From Roridomyces roridus (taxonomy: Eukaryota; Basidiomycota; Agaricomycetes; Agaricales; Mycenaceae): DNA of 64,000 nucleotides. The DNA lies in the NCBI GenBank assembly GCA_029378245.1, contig JARKIF010000030.1, positions 620,001 to 684,000 on the forward strand, given 5' to 3'. Below the pieces are notes generated by a model. That model worked only from the letters and a program-made list of their open reading frames with translations, made no database searches and had not been told where the DNA came from. A program made the position numbers and the translations under genes. Below, piece after piece: positions 54,704-64,000 of the stretch; the first letter of the stretch is position 1; every line of letters starts with the position of its first letter.

Positions 54704-57499
54704 CCTAATCCGTCGGTTCAGCAGCCGTGAGATGAGGAGCAGGCGAGGAGTTGGGCGAGCCCATCAGCTCGTCCTCCGGCGCGTGATCCGTCATCGGCGT
54801 GTCGGGAGCGTTGAGAGTTGCGATGGCAGGCGTCGACGGAGAAGTCAGCCGAGACTCGTCCAAGGCTAGACCCGAATATCAGACCAACACAGAAAAAGAA
54901 TAAGAAAGAAAAATAGACGTACCACCACCCAGAGTACTAAAACGCGAGATCGGCGTTGGAGGGTGAGATGGATGCGCTGAAGACGAAGCCGCAGGGGCCA
55001 TTGGGGGAGCCGTCTCCACGGGTGCCGGGCGCAAGAAAACGGGCGCAGAGTTGAGGCGCAATAATCCGCTGGTCGACGCTTGAGCAGGGACAAGAGGCAA
55101 AGCGATCAACTACAAGGCATAGAATCAGGAAGGAAAGAATAAAGGAACGCTGTGACGTACGCGGGTAGGCTCCATGTGCGCAAAAGCGAACTGGTGACGG
55201 TCCTCGAGGTCCTCCACGAAAGCAGTCGCCGAATCCATGTCGATGTTGTGGAAACGGAAGAGCGAGAGGAGCACGTCGAGGTCGTCGCGACCGTTCTGGA
55301 ACTTCTTGAAGAGCTCGCCCTTGGGAAGGGACTTGCGGAGCGAGAAGATGTACAGCGCCAACTCCTGCAACTGCATCCGATAGAAGGAGCGCTGGTTGAG
55401 GAAGACGGCGAGCGACGACTCGAGGTTGTGGCGTGCGAAAGCCAAACCTTCCAAGCGATGGATCAAGCTTACGAAAAGAAGTTAGGAATAAAAAGAAGTG
55501 CGGAAAGAGAAAAGATGCACTGAAGTTAGACATCTCGATGGCAGGCCGAAGGGACTCGAACATTGCGCTCTGTTCGTATTCGTCAATAGAGTTCGAGCAA
55601 GTCCCGTGGCCGACGCCACAGCCAAGGCACGCGTGTTTCGGTCCCAAAGACCCACAGACGTGGTTGCGCTTGGCACAGTTCGAGCACGGAGCAGGCGCCT
55701 AGCACAAAACAGGTTGAGCTAGGGCCGCACCAGAAAAGAAAAACAAAGAAATGACCACTCACTTGGAAGTAGTTCTTGCCCGGGATGTGCGAGGCGATGA
55801 TCAGAGCCGGATCGAGGGTCGGATCGTCGGGCAAATCCGTGTCCTTGAACAAAGATGGGGCGGGGGCAGGAATCGAATCCTGGTCGATTGAGTATTGAGG
55901 ATTGCTGAAGTAATCGACGACGTCCATGGTCTCGGGGATGGGCGTGGCTTTGACAATGAAGTCGTGCGGGATGACGCGAGGAATAACGCCGGGCATTGAA
56001 CGCCCTAGTTTCAAACGTCAGGACGTCGGAAAACAAAACAAAAAGAAAAGAACATACGGAGACTCTGGGTTTTCGAATGCATCGAGTTGGCGTACCACTC
56101 GTGGGTCTGAAGACCGTCCGGAGGGTTGGTCAGGACCTCGGGCTTGGGGTCGTCGAGGATGTAGCTTTTATAGCCACCGTCGGGGTTGGAAGCGTAAGGA
56201 TGCAGAAACAGGCGTTTCTGGTCAGGGGCCTCGGACGGTTCGCTCTTTTGTTTGCGTTTGCGCGAGGTTTTCGGAACCTCGGCAGGAGGAGCGTCGGGAG
56301 GTGGTGATTCGGCGGGACGAGCAGCCACGGTCGACGAGCGCAGCGAACGACGAGTAGGGGGTGCCGGCGACTCAGCACGAGTTTTGGGCGGAAGGCCTTT
56401 AAGGATTAGTGCCTCGTCCTGAAAAACGCTTTAGCATAAAAAGAAAAGAAAAGAGAATTCGAGAGACACACCTCGGAAGGGATCTCCTCGGACTCGACAT
56501 TACCCAAAGAAGGACCAGGAGTAACGTCGTTCGAACGACGACGACCCTTGGCCTTGGAGTTCTTGTTTCCCTTCTTCTTGGGTGGAGCTTGGAAGAACGG
56601 GGCGGTTGCCGATTTGGGGTGAGTAAAGAGGCTGACGGAAGGAGCGGTTTTGCTTTTGGGCTTGGTGGACGAATAGCCGAAAGGCGAAGGCGAAAGCTCC
56701 AGCTGGTCCTCGGGCATCTGAAGAGAATTCAAAAAGAGAGCAAAGAAAAATGGACGAGAATGGACGTACGCGGTCGTCCTCGTTAAAATACAAGTTAGGG
56801 GTCGCGAGCCGCGGCGCGGGAGCCTTGGAAGAAGACTTCGCGGGCGTGGGAGCGAGGGCCTTGGCAGCAGACTTCGATGGCGGAGGGACGGGAGCGGCGT
56901 CGGAAACCTCATCGTCGTCATCGTCCATGGCCATAGCGAAGCGATCGTCCAGCAACAACGGCGCCGGAGGTGCAGGAGGCGCAGGTGGCGCTGGAGGCGC
57001 CGGGATGTCGAACGAAGGGGGAAGGACGGGCTGTAAAAAGCATCAATAAAAACAAGTGAAAGGAGAGGCGTATTGAAACGCACGCGAGAAGGATCCGCGG
57101 AAGGAATCATGGGTCGATAAGCGGCCGTGCCCTTCAAGTTCTTGTTGCCAAGACCAGAAACGTCGTTGAGACGGGCGAGCACGTCAAAGCATTGAGAAAA
57201 GAAAGCCTCGATTTCGGGGATGACTTCCCCTTGCGCGTGGTCACGATAGCGCTTCTGAAAAAGAAGAGTTAGATGTTTCAAAGGAACAAAAGAACAAGAC
57301 GTACCAGGAATTGAAAGTAGTGCTGGGTCTCTCGGACGAGCACGGGCAAAGTCACCGGTTCCAGCGGACGAGTGACGTCGAAACGCTCGGTGAAGAAGAC
57401 GAAAGCACGGGCACCACCGTCGCGGATGGGTTTCCAAGGATCCGCAAGGAAACGCGCCTTGGCCGAGGCAGGATTGAGAGGTCTGGGCTTTGGAGCCAT
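54704..57499 (-). CDS. Antisense cargo gene 3, Zn2Cys6-spaced cysteine cluster (about 10 exons)
   Basis: Minus-strand exons: 57499-57305 (MAPKPRPLNPASAKARFL), 57254-57084 (EVIPEIEAFFSQCFDVLARL), 57030-56770 (Pro/Ala repeat, MDDDDDE), 56717-56472, 56418-56058 (KTSRKRKQKSEP), 56004-55763 (GVIPRVIPHDFIVKATPIPE), about 55698-55510, about 55450-55162 (GRDDLDVLLSLFRFHNIDMD), about 55109-54930, and about 54868-54704. Most introns are 40-65 bp with GTACGT, GTGTGT, GTATGT or GTGAGT donors and keep phase; the junction near 55480 is unsettled. The product is about 750 residues. Exon 7 has CSNCAKRNHVC..CLGCGVGHGTC, spacing C-x2-C-x6-C-x8-C-x2-C-x6-C, as in fungal Zn2Cys6 DNA-binding domains, though it sits internally and not at the N-terminus. 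With the basic KRKQK stretch this suggests a nuclear protein. Its role in the element is unknown. Confidence 0.65.
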
Positions 57500-58204
57500 G
57501 AGTCGGTACGGGCTTGGTGGGACCGCCACGTAGTCGAGAACGAGAGGAGGCGTGGTGGAGACGCGAGTGGAAGACGAGTAACCAGGAGAGCCCGCCAGGC
57601 GAATGCGGGAAGACGACAAGCAGAGTAGAGGAAAAGAAAACGAGAAGGGCGAAAGTCTTGATGAGTCGGCTCTTAAAAAGGGGCTCATGGAAGGAGATTC
57701 CTGGGAAAAGATCAGAAATAGACTTGCCATAGAAATGACTCGAGGCCAGGACCCTGAGTGGAAAAGAAGCCAAGACGACCGGGCGTCCGGTACGGCGCTA
57801 AAATTGAATGGCTGGGAAAAACAAGTAAAGATAGCACGAACCTCGAGGATGGTCTCGCTGGTTCGTGGGCAGTCTACCAGCACAATACAAGCACGGAACG
57901 AATAAGATAGTGCAGAAGACGCGTGTCTTCAATAGTTGGAGCGAAAAATCGCGAGAGGGGCGCGTGAGACTCCGGTGAAATAAAAATTAGCGGAAAATCC
58001 AGCACAGCCTTTCAATTAAAGGTGGATCAAAGATCCGCGGAAGCTACCTCGTGGAGCACGGGAGCTATTGGTGAATGAACGAAGACAATTTGGGCTCAAA
58101 ATAAAAACAATTGAAACAGGCGTTCGAGGGGGCTATCAGTCCTCGAACCTCTAAATCGACGAATTATGATCGCGCATGTTCACGACCGGGGACGGTCGAG
58201 ATTT

Positions 58205-58217
58205 AGTGAAGGGGAGA
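58205..58217 (+). promoter_or_regulatory. Polypurine tract before the 3' LTR
   Basis: AGTGAAGGGGAGA lies directly before the TGATACGACTGCG start of the 3' LTR. This is the expected position and orientation for plus-strand DNA priming of an element read left to right. Confidence 0.65.
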
Positions 58218-58610
58218 TGATACGACTGCGTATTTCGCACGCGTGAAATCTGGCTATTTAGCTGTTTTGGTGCGCACACCAATGCCTCTGTCAGGTGATA
58301 TACAATAAGGGATAGGACTGAGCTCCGTGTCACTATTCGTGTATTAATGAGACAAGTACAAGTCGTCAGTACACTACGCTTGGCTATTCGTTCAAGTGGT
58401 CGGTTGTAGTGAATCCAATAGGCGGTTCGCGGGGACTACTACTTGTGGAGATACCATACCCAAGGAGATATACCAAGCCCAGGTGTATTCAGGAATGAGC
58501 TAGACTAGCTACAGAGCAAAGACGAAGGTTGCGCGGACGCGCAGTACTATTATGACAAGGTTCGCGGAGTACCTCGCGGACCGGTATAAGTCTATCTATA
58601 TGTATAAACA
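58218..58610 (+). repeat. 3' LTR (copy c)
   Basis: Matches copy b at all but about three positions (T/C at base 6, C/A and A/G further in) and lacks 2 bp near the end. The sequence after ATGTA (TAAACACTGTTCAAAGTTCC) resembles 10255-10280 and is probably flank. Confidence 0.8.
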
Positions 58611-59521
58611 CTGTTCAAAGTTCCTTAAGCAAGTTGGAGGGATGCAAGCTCCTGCAGTGTCTGCTCAAAATTTGAATGGAGGAATACTGCATTAAATTTC
58701 CATCACACTCTCTGGCGATCGCTGTCTGACGGTTGACCTTTTCCACTCACACTGGTGTACTCCATTCGAATCGGTGGACTCACATTAGAGGCTGAGCTAA
58801 ACTGGATAGAAATGGTACAAGCTCAAGGTCGTATGATGATGCATTGGCTAGATTCACCTGGTTACTGGCTCTGATCCATTACACAATCAACACTAGTACT
58901 ACACGGGCCTGAAGGTGGAATTGAATTACTTACATGTGGCTAGCACCGCCTAGAGAGCCAAATGCAAGTTCAAAAAGGGGTCACCCGAGTTACATTCGTC
59001 ATATGACCCGGCCTCGGTTCGAACGAGGACATCTTGCCTGCAGTGTCGTAAGCAGACACCATTCGCTCCAGGGTCATCCACTTCTTACTGGATTCCTCCC
59101 TAGCGCTGGTTTGCTGCGACCGCGAGCACGCCGTGATATATGCATCGTTCATCCAGGTACGTAGGTATGCAAGTATGTATTACAGTGTGAAAGAAATGAA
59201 AGTTGAAAGTTGAAAGCAAACAACGTATTGTAATGCAAAATCATGCCATGCCCGTAGATAGCAAGAGGGAGGGAAAAGGTCCAATCCAGATAGCAGTTGA
59301 TTCTTGAACAGGTAGAGTAGTCGGACAAGTATCGTATCGTAACGTAAGTATCGTACAGGAATGAATACCAATATTTTGGGGTGCTTGGTATCCCGGAAGT
59401 ATACACGGACGGACGGACGGACTGTTACACAGGTCGGGGTTCGGTGTTATGACCCGGGGAGTATACCAGCGGCTTTTTTCTGCAGACCATCCATTAGCCT
59501 TTCGCCCCTTTCCCGAAAAAT
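58611..59521. other. Spacer right of the LTR element
   Basis: No gene. It contains a tRNA-like segment at 59005-59075 and short GGAC tandem units at about 59407-59420. The 3' end of the DUF6534 gene begins at 59522. Confidence 0.4.
59005..59075 (-). tRNA. tRNA-like sequence, probably a pseudogene
   Basis: Read on the minus strand: the acceptor arms GACCCTG and CCGGGTC pair at 6 of 7 positions, and a perfect T arm CCTCG-TTCGAAC-CGAGG follows. The D region has GGTG with a 3 bp stem. The anticodon arm does not fold in the standard way: GTGTC-TGCTTAC-GACAC would be perfect but leaves no D arm. Most likely a decayed tRNA or tRNA-derived repeat; the specificity cannot be stated. Confidence 0.3.
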
Positions 59522-61798
59522 TCAAATTGAGGACAGTACACTCACAACCGGAGTCCCCATCTCCATCTCCTCCCGATCCTGATCCTGCGAATAATTCGAA
59601 TGCCCCTGAGCATGAGCATGGTCAAATGTGATATTATCCCCCGTCATCTCTGTATCCGTCTTGGGTCGGAGGAATGCGAGCGGCATCGTTCCCTACATGT
59701 TCCATACAACTGGTCAGAATCCGCCGAAACCCAGAACATATCGAAAGAAGGGAGGGAGGGAGGGAAGAAAAGAAAAGAAACACACCGTCGACCCCGTCGC
59801 CCTACTCGTCGACTTTGTCGTCCTCTCCGAATTCTCGGGGTCCCCTCGGCCAAGGATCACTCGACGCACGTTAAGCGAGGCGAGGATCGAGTTGACGTAC
59901 ACTGTGTGGGGCAGGGCGGGTATTAGCGCTGTTTGCTTATACGAATGTGATTGTGCCTGGCAGGCAGGCGCAGACGGAGTTGCAGAAGGGAACACACGTA
60001 CACTTGCCGACTAATTGATGGAACGGTTGCCAGTATGTGTGGTCGGGGATTCCTACGTTCTGTGTGAAGACGGTAAGTTGTATTGAATTTCGTCCGCCCA
60101 GAGCCAAGAGATGCGTACCAGCCCGAGGAAGAGGATTTGCGTAATGCTGAGAGCGTCGGGGAGGTCAGGGCAGGAACGACATGGAATTTGGAGATGGAGA
60201 TTGGAGATGAATGATGAAAACTCACGCCGTCACGATCCCTCGACACATGGAGTATAGAATCAGTGTATCAATCATGTCTTCCGTCCTATAATGTGGAACA
60301 GACAGACGTATCAGTGTTAGATGGTGGTGCATTGGAAGGAAGGAAGCATGAAGGAAGGAAGCATGAAGGAGGGGAAGAAGAAGAAGACAGACGTTCTGAT
60401 TCCCGACCGACGCTTCGAGCGGAGGTAATAGATGAGCGAGAGCATGATGAGGATGTCGCAGACGGCGGCGGTGCCTTGGACTGGTCCGCTGACAGCCTAA
60501 ATTCAAATTCATGAATATGAGATGAAATCTCGGAAGGAAGGAAGGGAGCCCAGTGCATACTCGGAAGTGGTGTGTGGAGATGGAAGCTACGGTCGGATCC
60601 TGGAATCTAAGTACATTGCGGTCAGGCGATGTCAGGAGGGGTTCCGAAAAAGACGGGGACGGGGACGTGGACGTACAGATGGACGGTGATATCTGGAGGT
60701 CGAGGTGAGCCCAGCTTGTGCGGAAGGGACAAGACTTACAAAGCCCCAATCCTGTTGCCGATGAGCAATACTCCAAAAATAAGAAACGAATAATAACGCA
60801 TACCACATGAAGCGAGGGCAAGCATCATCTACGGCCGACATTCAGCATGACCGAGGTGTATGCCGAGAGGGTACTTACGACTGTGGCCGTGAGGAAATAT
60901 TCCCATTGCTAACTGCAATCCGCGGTTAATTGAGTTGCAGGATAGTTTGAACGGCATCATTACTGTTCCATATTTGCCACGAATAATAACTGGCGAGTTC
61001 AGCTTAATCAAATAACACAGGCTGCAATAGACGCTGCAGGGTCGTACCTTTGAGCCGTAATTGTGACCATCGTCTAGTAAGGCGTCAACAACCTCGCGGG
61101 CGACGCCGTGTGTGGCAATCGACTGACCAGAAACCCATTTTCGAGCTATCGACGAATGAGCAGGGGTAGACGTTGAGGCCGATGGTATAATACTCACAGC
61201 AAAACTCCTGTAACCAGTGGATGGATGAGTGGCAATTGAAATGCGGACTGCAGGCGACGCACCAAGGGACCTTGGCGTCCGCAGCAATGTCGCCAAAGTT
61301 GAGCACAAAGTACGTGTAGAGCGAATGCGCCACCATTATCGTCGATAGCGTGTCGAACAGCCTGAATGCAATCTGTCTGTCATTTTTTTTCCAAGCGAAA
61401 GCGAGGGGGCGCCGACACGCACCATAGCAGTCCCACCTAAGCAAGGTCCAAATACGGTTGCGAGACTAGACTAGGCTGGATGCTCACCGTCAATTTGAGG
61501 TGTATGCTATCCTTGGGGTAGTGCCTCAAGTACAGGTAAATTTGGAGGAGCGCGATCCCGTATACCCTGCGGAAAGTTGTTGTAGTAGGACGAAAACTTG
61601 AACAGTGAATTGACATACGTCGTAGCGACCGCAAATCCTATAGTATGAGGCGGTTCAGGCCAGCAGTCACTAGGACTTTAAAAGCTTACCTATGAACGAC
61701 GTGCCAAAGACCTCCTTTACCTCTGCTATCGCCGCTGCGAGGGCTGCTGCCGCTGCCGCGGGGTCGGGAGCACCTGGAGGAAGGCCTGGGGCGGACAT
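59522..61798 (-). CDS. DUF6534-type multi-pass membrane protein (about 12 exons)
   Basis: A family expanded in Agaricomycetes, with seven membrane segments and no proven function. Exon 1 (61798-61690) encodes MSAPGLPPGAPDPAAAAAAL, ending in FGTSFI. Next come GFAVATTVYGIALLQIYLYL with HYPKDSIHLKLT; then VGLLWLFDTLSTIMVAH and YTYFVLNFGDIAADAKVPW; then SFALENGFL. Further in are MVTITAQSVYCSLCYLIKL, then GTAAVCDILIMLSLIYYL with RSKR, RTEDMIDTLILYSMCRGIV and VYVNSILASLNVRRVILGRG. The last exon has FLRPKTDTEMTGDNITFDHA and ends at 59522. Most introns are 45-80 bp with standard ends; exons between 61150 and 60560 are tentative. The order of hydrophobic blocks and the final NSxLASLNxR motif match the family. 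It is divergent from the GMC gene across about 550 bp. Confidence 0.75.
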
Positions 61799-62345
61799 GA
61801 TGTCAATGCGCGCAGTGGGGGAAAGGCGCTGCTCGTCCTAAGTACTCCGTGCGTGGGTCGTGGTCGCGGTGAAAGTGGAAGGAAGGCAACGTAAGAATAG
61901 GCTTGACGGCCGGGATAGACCATGACATTTCCGACCGACTCCTTGGGCCTAAATTAAAATAAGACTTTGAGCGCCGCTCCACCCCGGAGAGAAATCTACA
62001 TAGAAGATGATGTGTATCGCTGGCAGGCATATTCAATTGACCGTGGTCAAAAGACCCTCCTTTCACTACACGTGGAATACGACATTGTCGTTCGTGGAGT
62101 CGAGCTGAGATGGTGCCGCGCCGTCGGGGTCGGGGGGCCAAGGCGGGAGAAGTGATGAGGGGGGAAAAAAAGGTTATGTAAGCACGCCCCGACTTCCTTC
62201 CACGTCCGTCCTATCTTTGTTCGGTCGGTCCATATGCTTCAAATGCACAATACCCGCCCGAAGCACCCAGGCCGCGGCCACACTCACGCCAGAATGCCGA
62301 CATGATGGATTTCGGCGCTCTTCTTCCACACTCTGCATCCTCGTC
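61799..62345. promoter_or_regulatory. Shared upstream region of two divergent genes
   Basis: Lies between the DUF6534 start (61798, minus) and the GMC start (62346, plus). Must hold both promoters. No clear TATA box; CT-rich stretches and CGTCC words lie at 62190-62230 near the GMC start. No coding is supported. Confidence 0.5.
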
Positions 62346-64000
62346 ATGGGTGTTGCTCCCTCCAAATTCGTGTCCAATCCCACTCAGTTCGCAACTCCCG
62401 TCACCGAGGAAGATGTCCCTGGCTCCACCAAGTCGTGGAAAACGTACGACTACATCGTCTGCGGAGGCGGTAGGTCCAGCGCTACTAGGCTCGGCGTCGG
62501 GCTCAGACTACTCCAGGAACGGCGGGCTGCGTGATGGCGTCGAGGCTGAGTGAGAATCCCGACGTCAGTGTCCTCCTCATCGAGGCCGGTAAAAGGCGCG
62601 TGCTCCGGTGGCCATGGTCGATGCTGCCCCGTCTGACATCCGTGCAGCCACAAAGGGAATCTTCTCGTCCGCATCCCATTGGCGTTCACCCAGCTCTTCC
62701 CGACCGCGGTCAACTGGAAATACAAGACCGTGTACGCAAAAAGATGCATGCCGCTCCTACCTATTTTAATCTAAATCTCGGTGTCAGCCCTCAGACCAAC
62801 CTGAATAGTCAGCCACTCCCCTGGGATCGGGGTAAAATTCTCGGGGGCTCAAGGCGAGCGCGGTCCGTCTCTTCTGCGCGCTGATTCTCATCACCGCCCA
62901 CTAGCTCTGTCAATGCGTCCGTATATCAGAGATGCTCCCCTGAAAGTGCGTGGTCGCCACTCGGTACCAGTCGTCATTGCTGATGACTCTCCATAGACTT
63001 TGCGGCATGGGAGAGGGCGGGCGGTACGGGCTGGGGTCCCGCCCAGATGACCAAGTACCCAAAAGCTTGGATTCCCTTTCAAGTCGTCTGACGGCATACT
63101 AGATACTTCACCAAGGCGGAAAAGTACGCCCCCAACGCGGACTTTCCAGACATGGACACCACGCTACACAGCAATGCGGGACTGTCTGCTACGCGTTACG
63201 GGCCTGTCGCAGTGCGTGGCCTCCCATCCATTCAATCCATGCCTGACGTCTACTAGCCAATTAGTGCTACGATCGTCGATTCGGCGGTGAATGTCGGCAT
63301 CCCGCGCCTCAAGGACATGAACAATGCGGATAAGGGCCCTGCCGGTGTCTCGTATTTCGCCGCGTCGGTCGATCCCCGTGGAGAACGTACGTCGTCATTC
63401 CCAAAAAGTGTGGGCCCATTCACCGAGCACCGTTTTCAGGAAGCTCCGCCGCTACGGCTTACCTCACTCCCGAGGTGCTGCGTCGCCCAAACCTCACCGT
63501 CGCTGTCGACACGCAGATCACGCGTATCGTGCTCGAGGATGGTGTTCCTCCAGCGGACCCAAGGGCCACAGGCGTTCTCATGACGCAAAAGGGGCGTGTC
63601 TTTGCTGCTGCTGCCCGCCGCGAGGTGATCATCAGCACGGGCGCGGTGGTGACGCCCCAACTCCTCATGGTCTCTGGCCTCGGACCCGCTGAGGAATTGG
63701 AGAAGCATAATATTCACGTCGTGCGCGACTTGCCCTTCGTCGGGAAGAACCTGCTAGACGTATGCCGCCTCTTGCGCTCGTTCCCGGATGACTGACTGAC
63801 GATTGGGGCCATAGCACTTCTCGGCAGGCTCACTGGTACTGCGCGCCAAGGCGGGCAAGACGTGGGACCACATTCTCTCCCCCATGGGCGGGGTCGTCGC
63901 GCTCTGCAAGTGGCTCATGTCAGGGACGGGCGAGATGGCGTCAACGGCTGCGCCCGTCGGTATCTTCGTGCACTCGGAGAGCATCCTGTGCGTGCCTTGC
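62346..64000 (+). CDS. GMC-family oxidoreductase, N-terminal part (runs off the window)
   Basis: FAD-dependent glucose-methanol-choline oxidoreductase, related to aryl-alcohol oxidase and similar enzymes that feed H2O2 to lignin breakdown; the exact substrate cannot be read here. Exons: 62346-62469, 62517-62588, 62656-62731, 62788-62853, 62905-62945, 62997-63054, 63103-63211, 63257-63386, 63440-63759, and 63815 onwards, all in phase. Motifs: YDYIVCGGGTAGCVMASRL with ADP-binding Gly, VLLIEAG, PLPWDRGKILGGS, SSVNASVYQRCSPENFAAWE, REVIISTGAVVTPQLLMVSG and GKNLLDHFS. The intron after 62853 starts with GC, not GT. MGVAPSKFVSN shows no evident signal peptide. The catalytic His region lies beyond the window. 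Confidence 0.85.

Larger units (their letters stand above)
42915..58610 (+). mobile_element. Ty3-type LTR retroelement with antisense gene cargo
   Basis: Bounded by two direct LTRs of about 393 bp (42915-43309 and 58218-58610) that differ at about three bases and a 2 bp gap. Order inside: primer-site candidate, 1.3 kb leader, gag, protease, RT, RNase H, integrase, then about 6 kb of genes on the opposite strand, and a purine tract just before the 3' LTR. RT before integrase is the Ty3 order. I see no matching 5 bp flanking duplication; because of the extra LTR copy a on the left, recombination between copies is possible. A nested insertion lies at about 53172-53883. Confidence 0.65.

Overview
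The window looks like nuclear DNA of a filamentous basidiomycete, most likely an Agaricomycete. Genes are cut by many 45-70 bp introns with GTRNGT donors and CTNAC-YAG ends. The recognisable families are a DUF6534 membrane protein, a GMC oxidoreductase, a NACHT NTPase without repeats, and KDZ, CACTA/EnSpm, Tc1/mariner and Ty3 elements. I cannot name the species. All splice sites were placed by eye and may be off by a few bases.

Most of the 64 kb is transposon. Layout: 0.2-1.1 kb, a small split gene with a helix-turn-helix-like segment. 1.5-3.9 kb, three copies of a 620 bp inverted-repeat element around a host gene fragment. 5.2-8.0 kb, a KDZ element reduced to the transposase C-terminus between arms of GTTTAAAC palindromes. 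8-17 kb, mostly non-coding, with a G-run element and a purine-rich tract. 17.0-22.0 kb, a Tc1/mariner element with two convergent genes, carrying a TA-flanked element that itself carries a hAT MITE. 22.3-24.8 kb, two more GC-rich hAT MITEs, one inside a Mutator-like element. 26.9-28.5 kb, an unrecognised split gene and a MITE with a 9 bp target duplication. 29.4-32.3 kb, a ten-exon NACHT gene whose stop codon abuts 35 tandem 68 bp units, each built like a small spliceosomal intron. 37.2-40.4 kb, an element with near-identical 193 bp inverted repeats and a hAT MITE inside. 40.4-42.1 kb, a truncated CACTA element with a tnp2 gene and an opposite-strand partner. 42.2-58.6 kb, a Ty3-type LTR retroelement. 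59.5-64 kb, two ordinary genes, divergently arranged: DUF6534 and GMC oxidoreductase.

The most interesting system is the LTR element. Between a decayed gag-pol and the 3' LTR it holds about 6 kb of antisense, intron-containing genes, one with a Zn2Cys6-spaced cysteine cluster. Introns on the strand opposite to the genomic RNA would not be spliced from it, so such genes could survive retrotransposition. The two LTRs differ at about three bases, yet pol has two nonsense codons and its integrase has Asn for the first catalytic Asp; the copy may have moved in trans. The two-gene Tc1/mariner element and the intron-like minisatellite are the next best candidates for undescribed biology.
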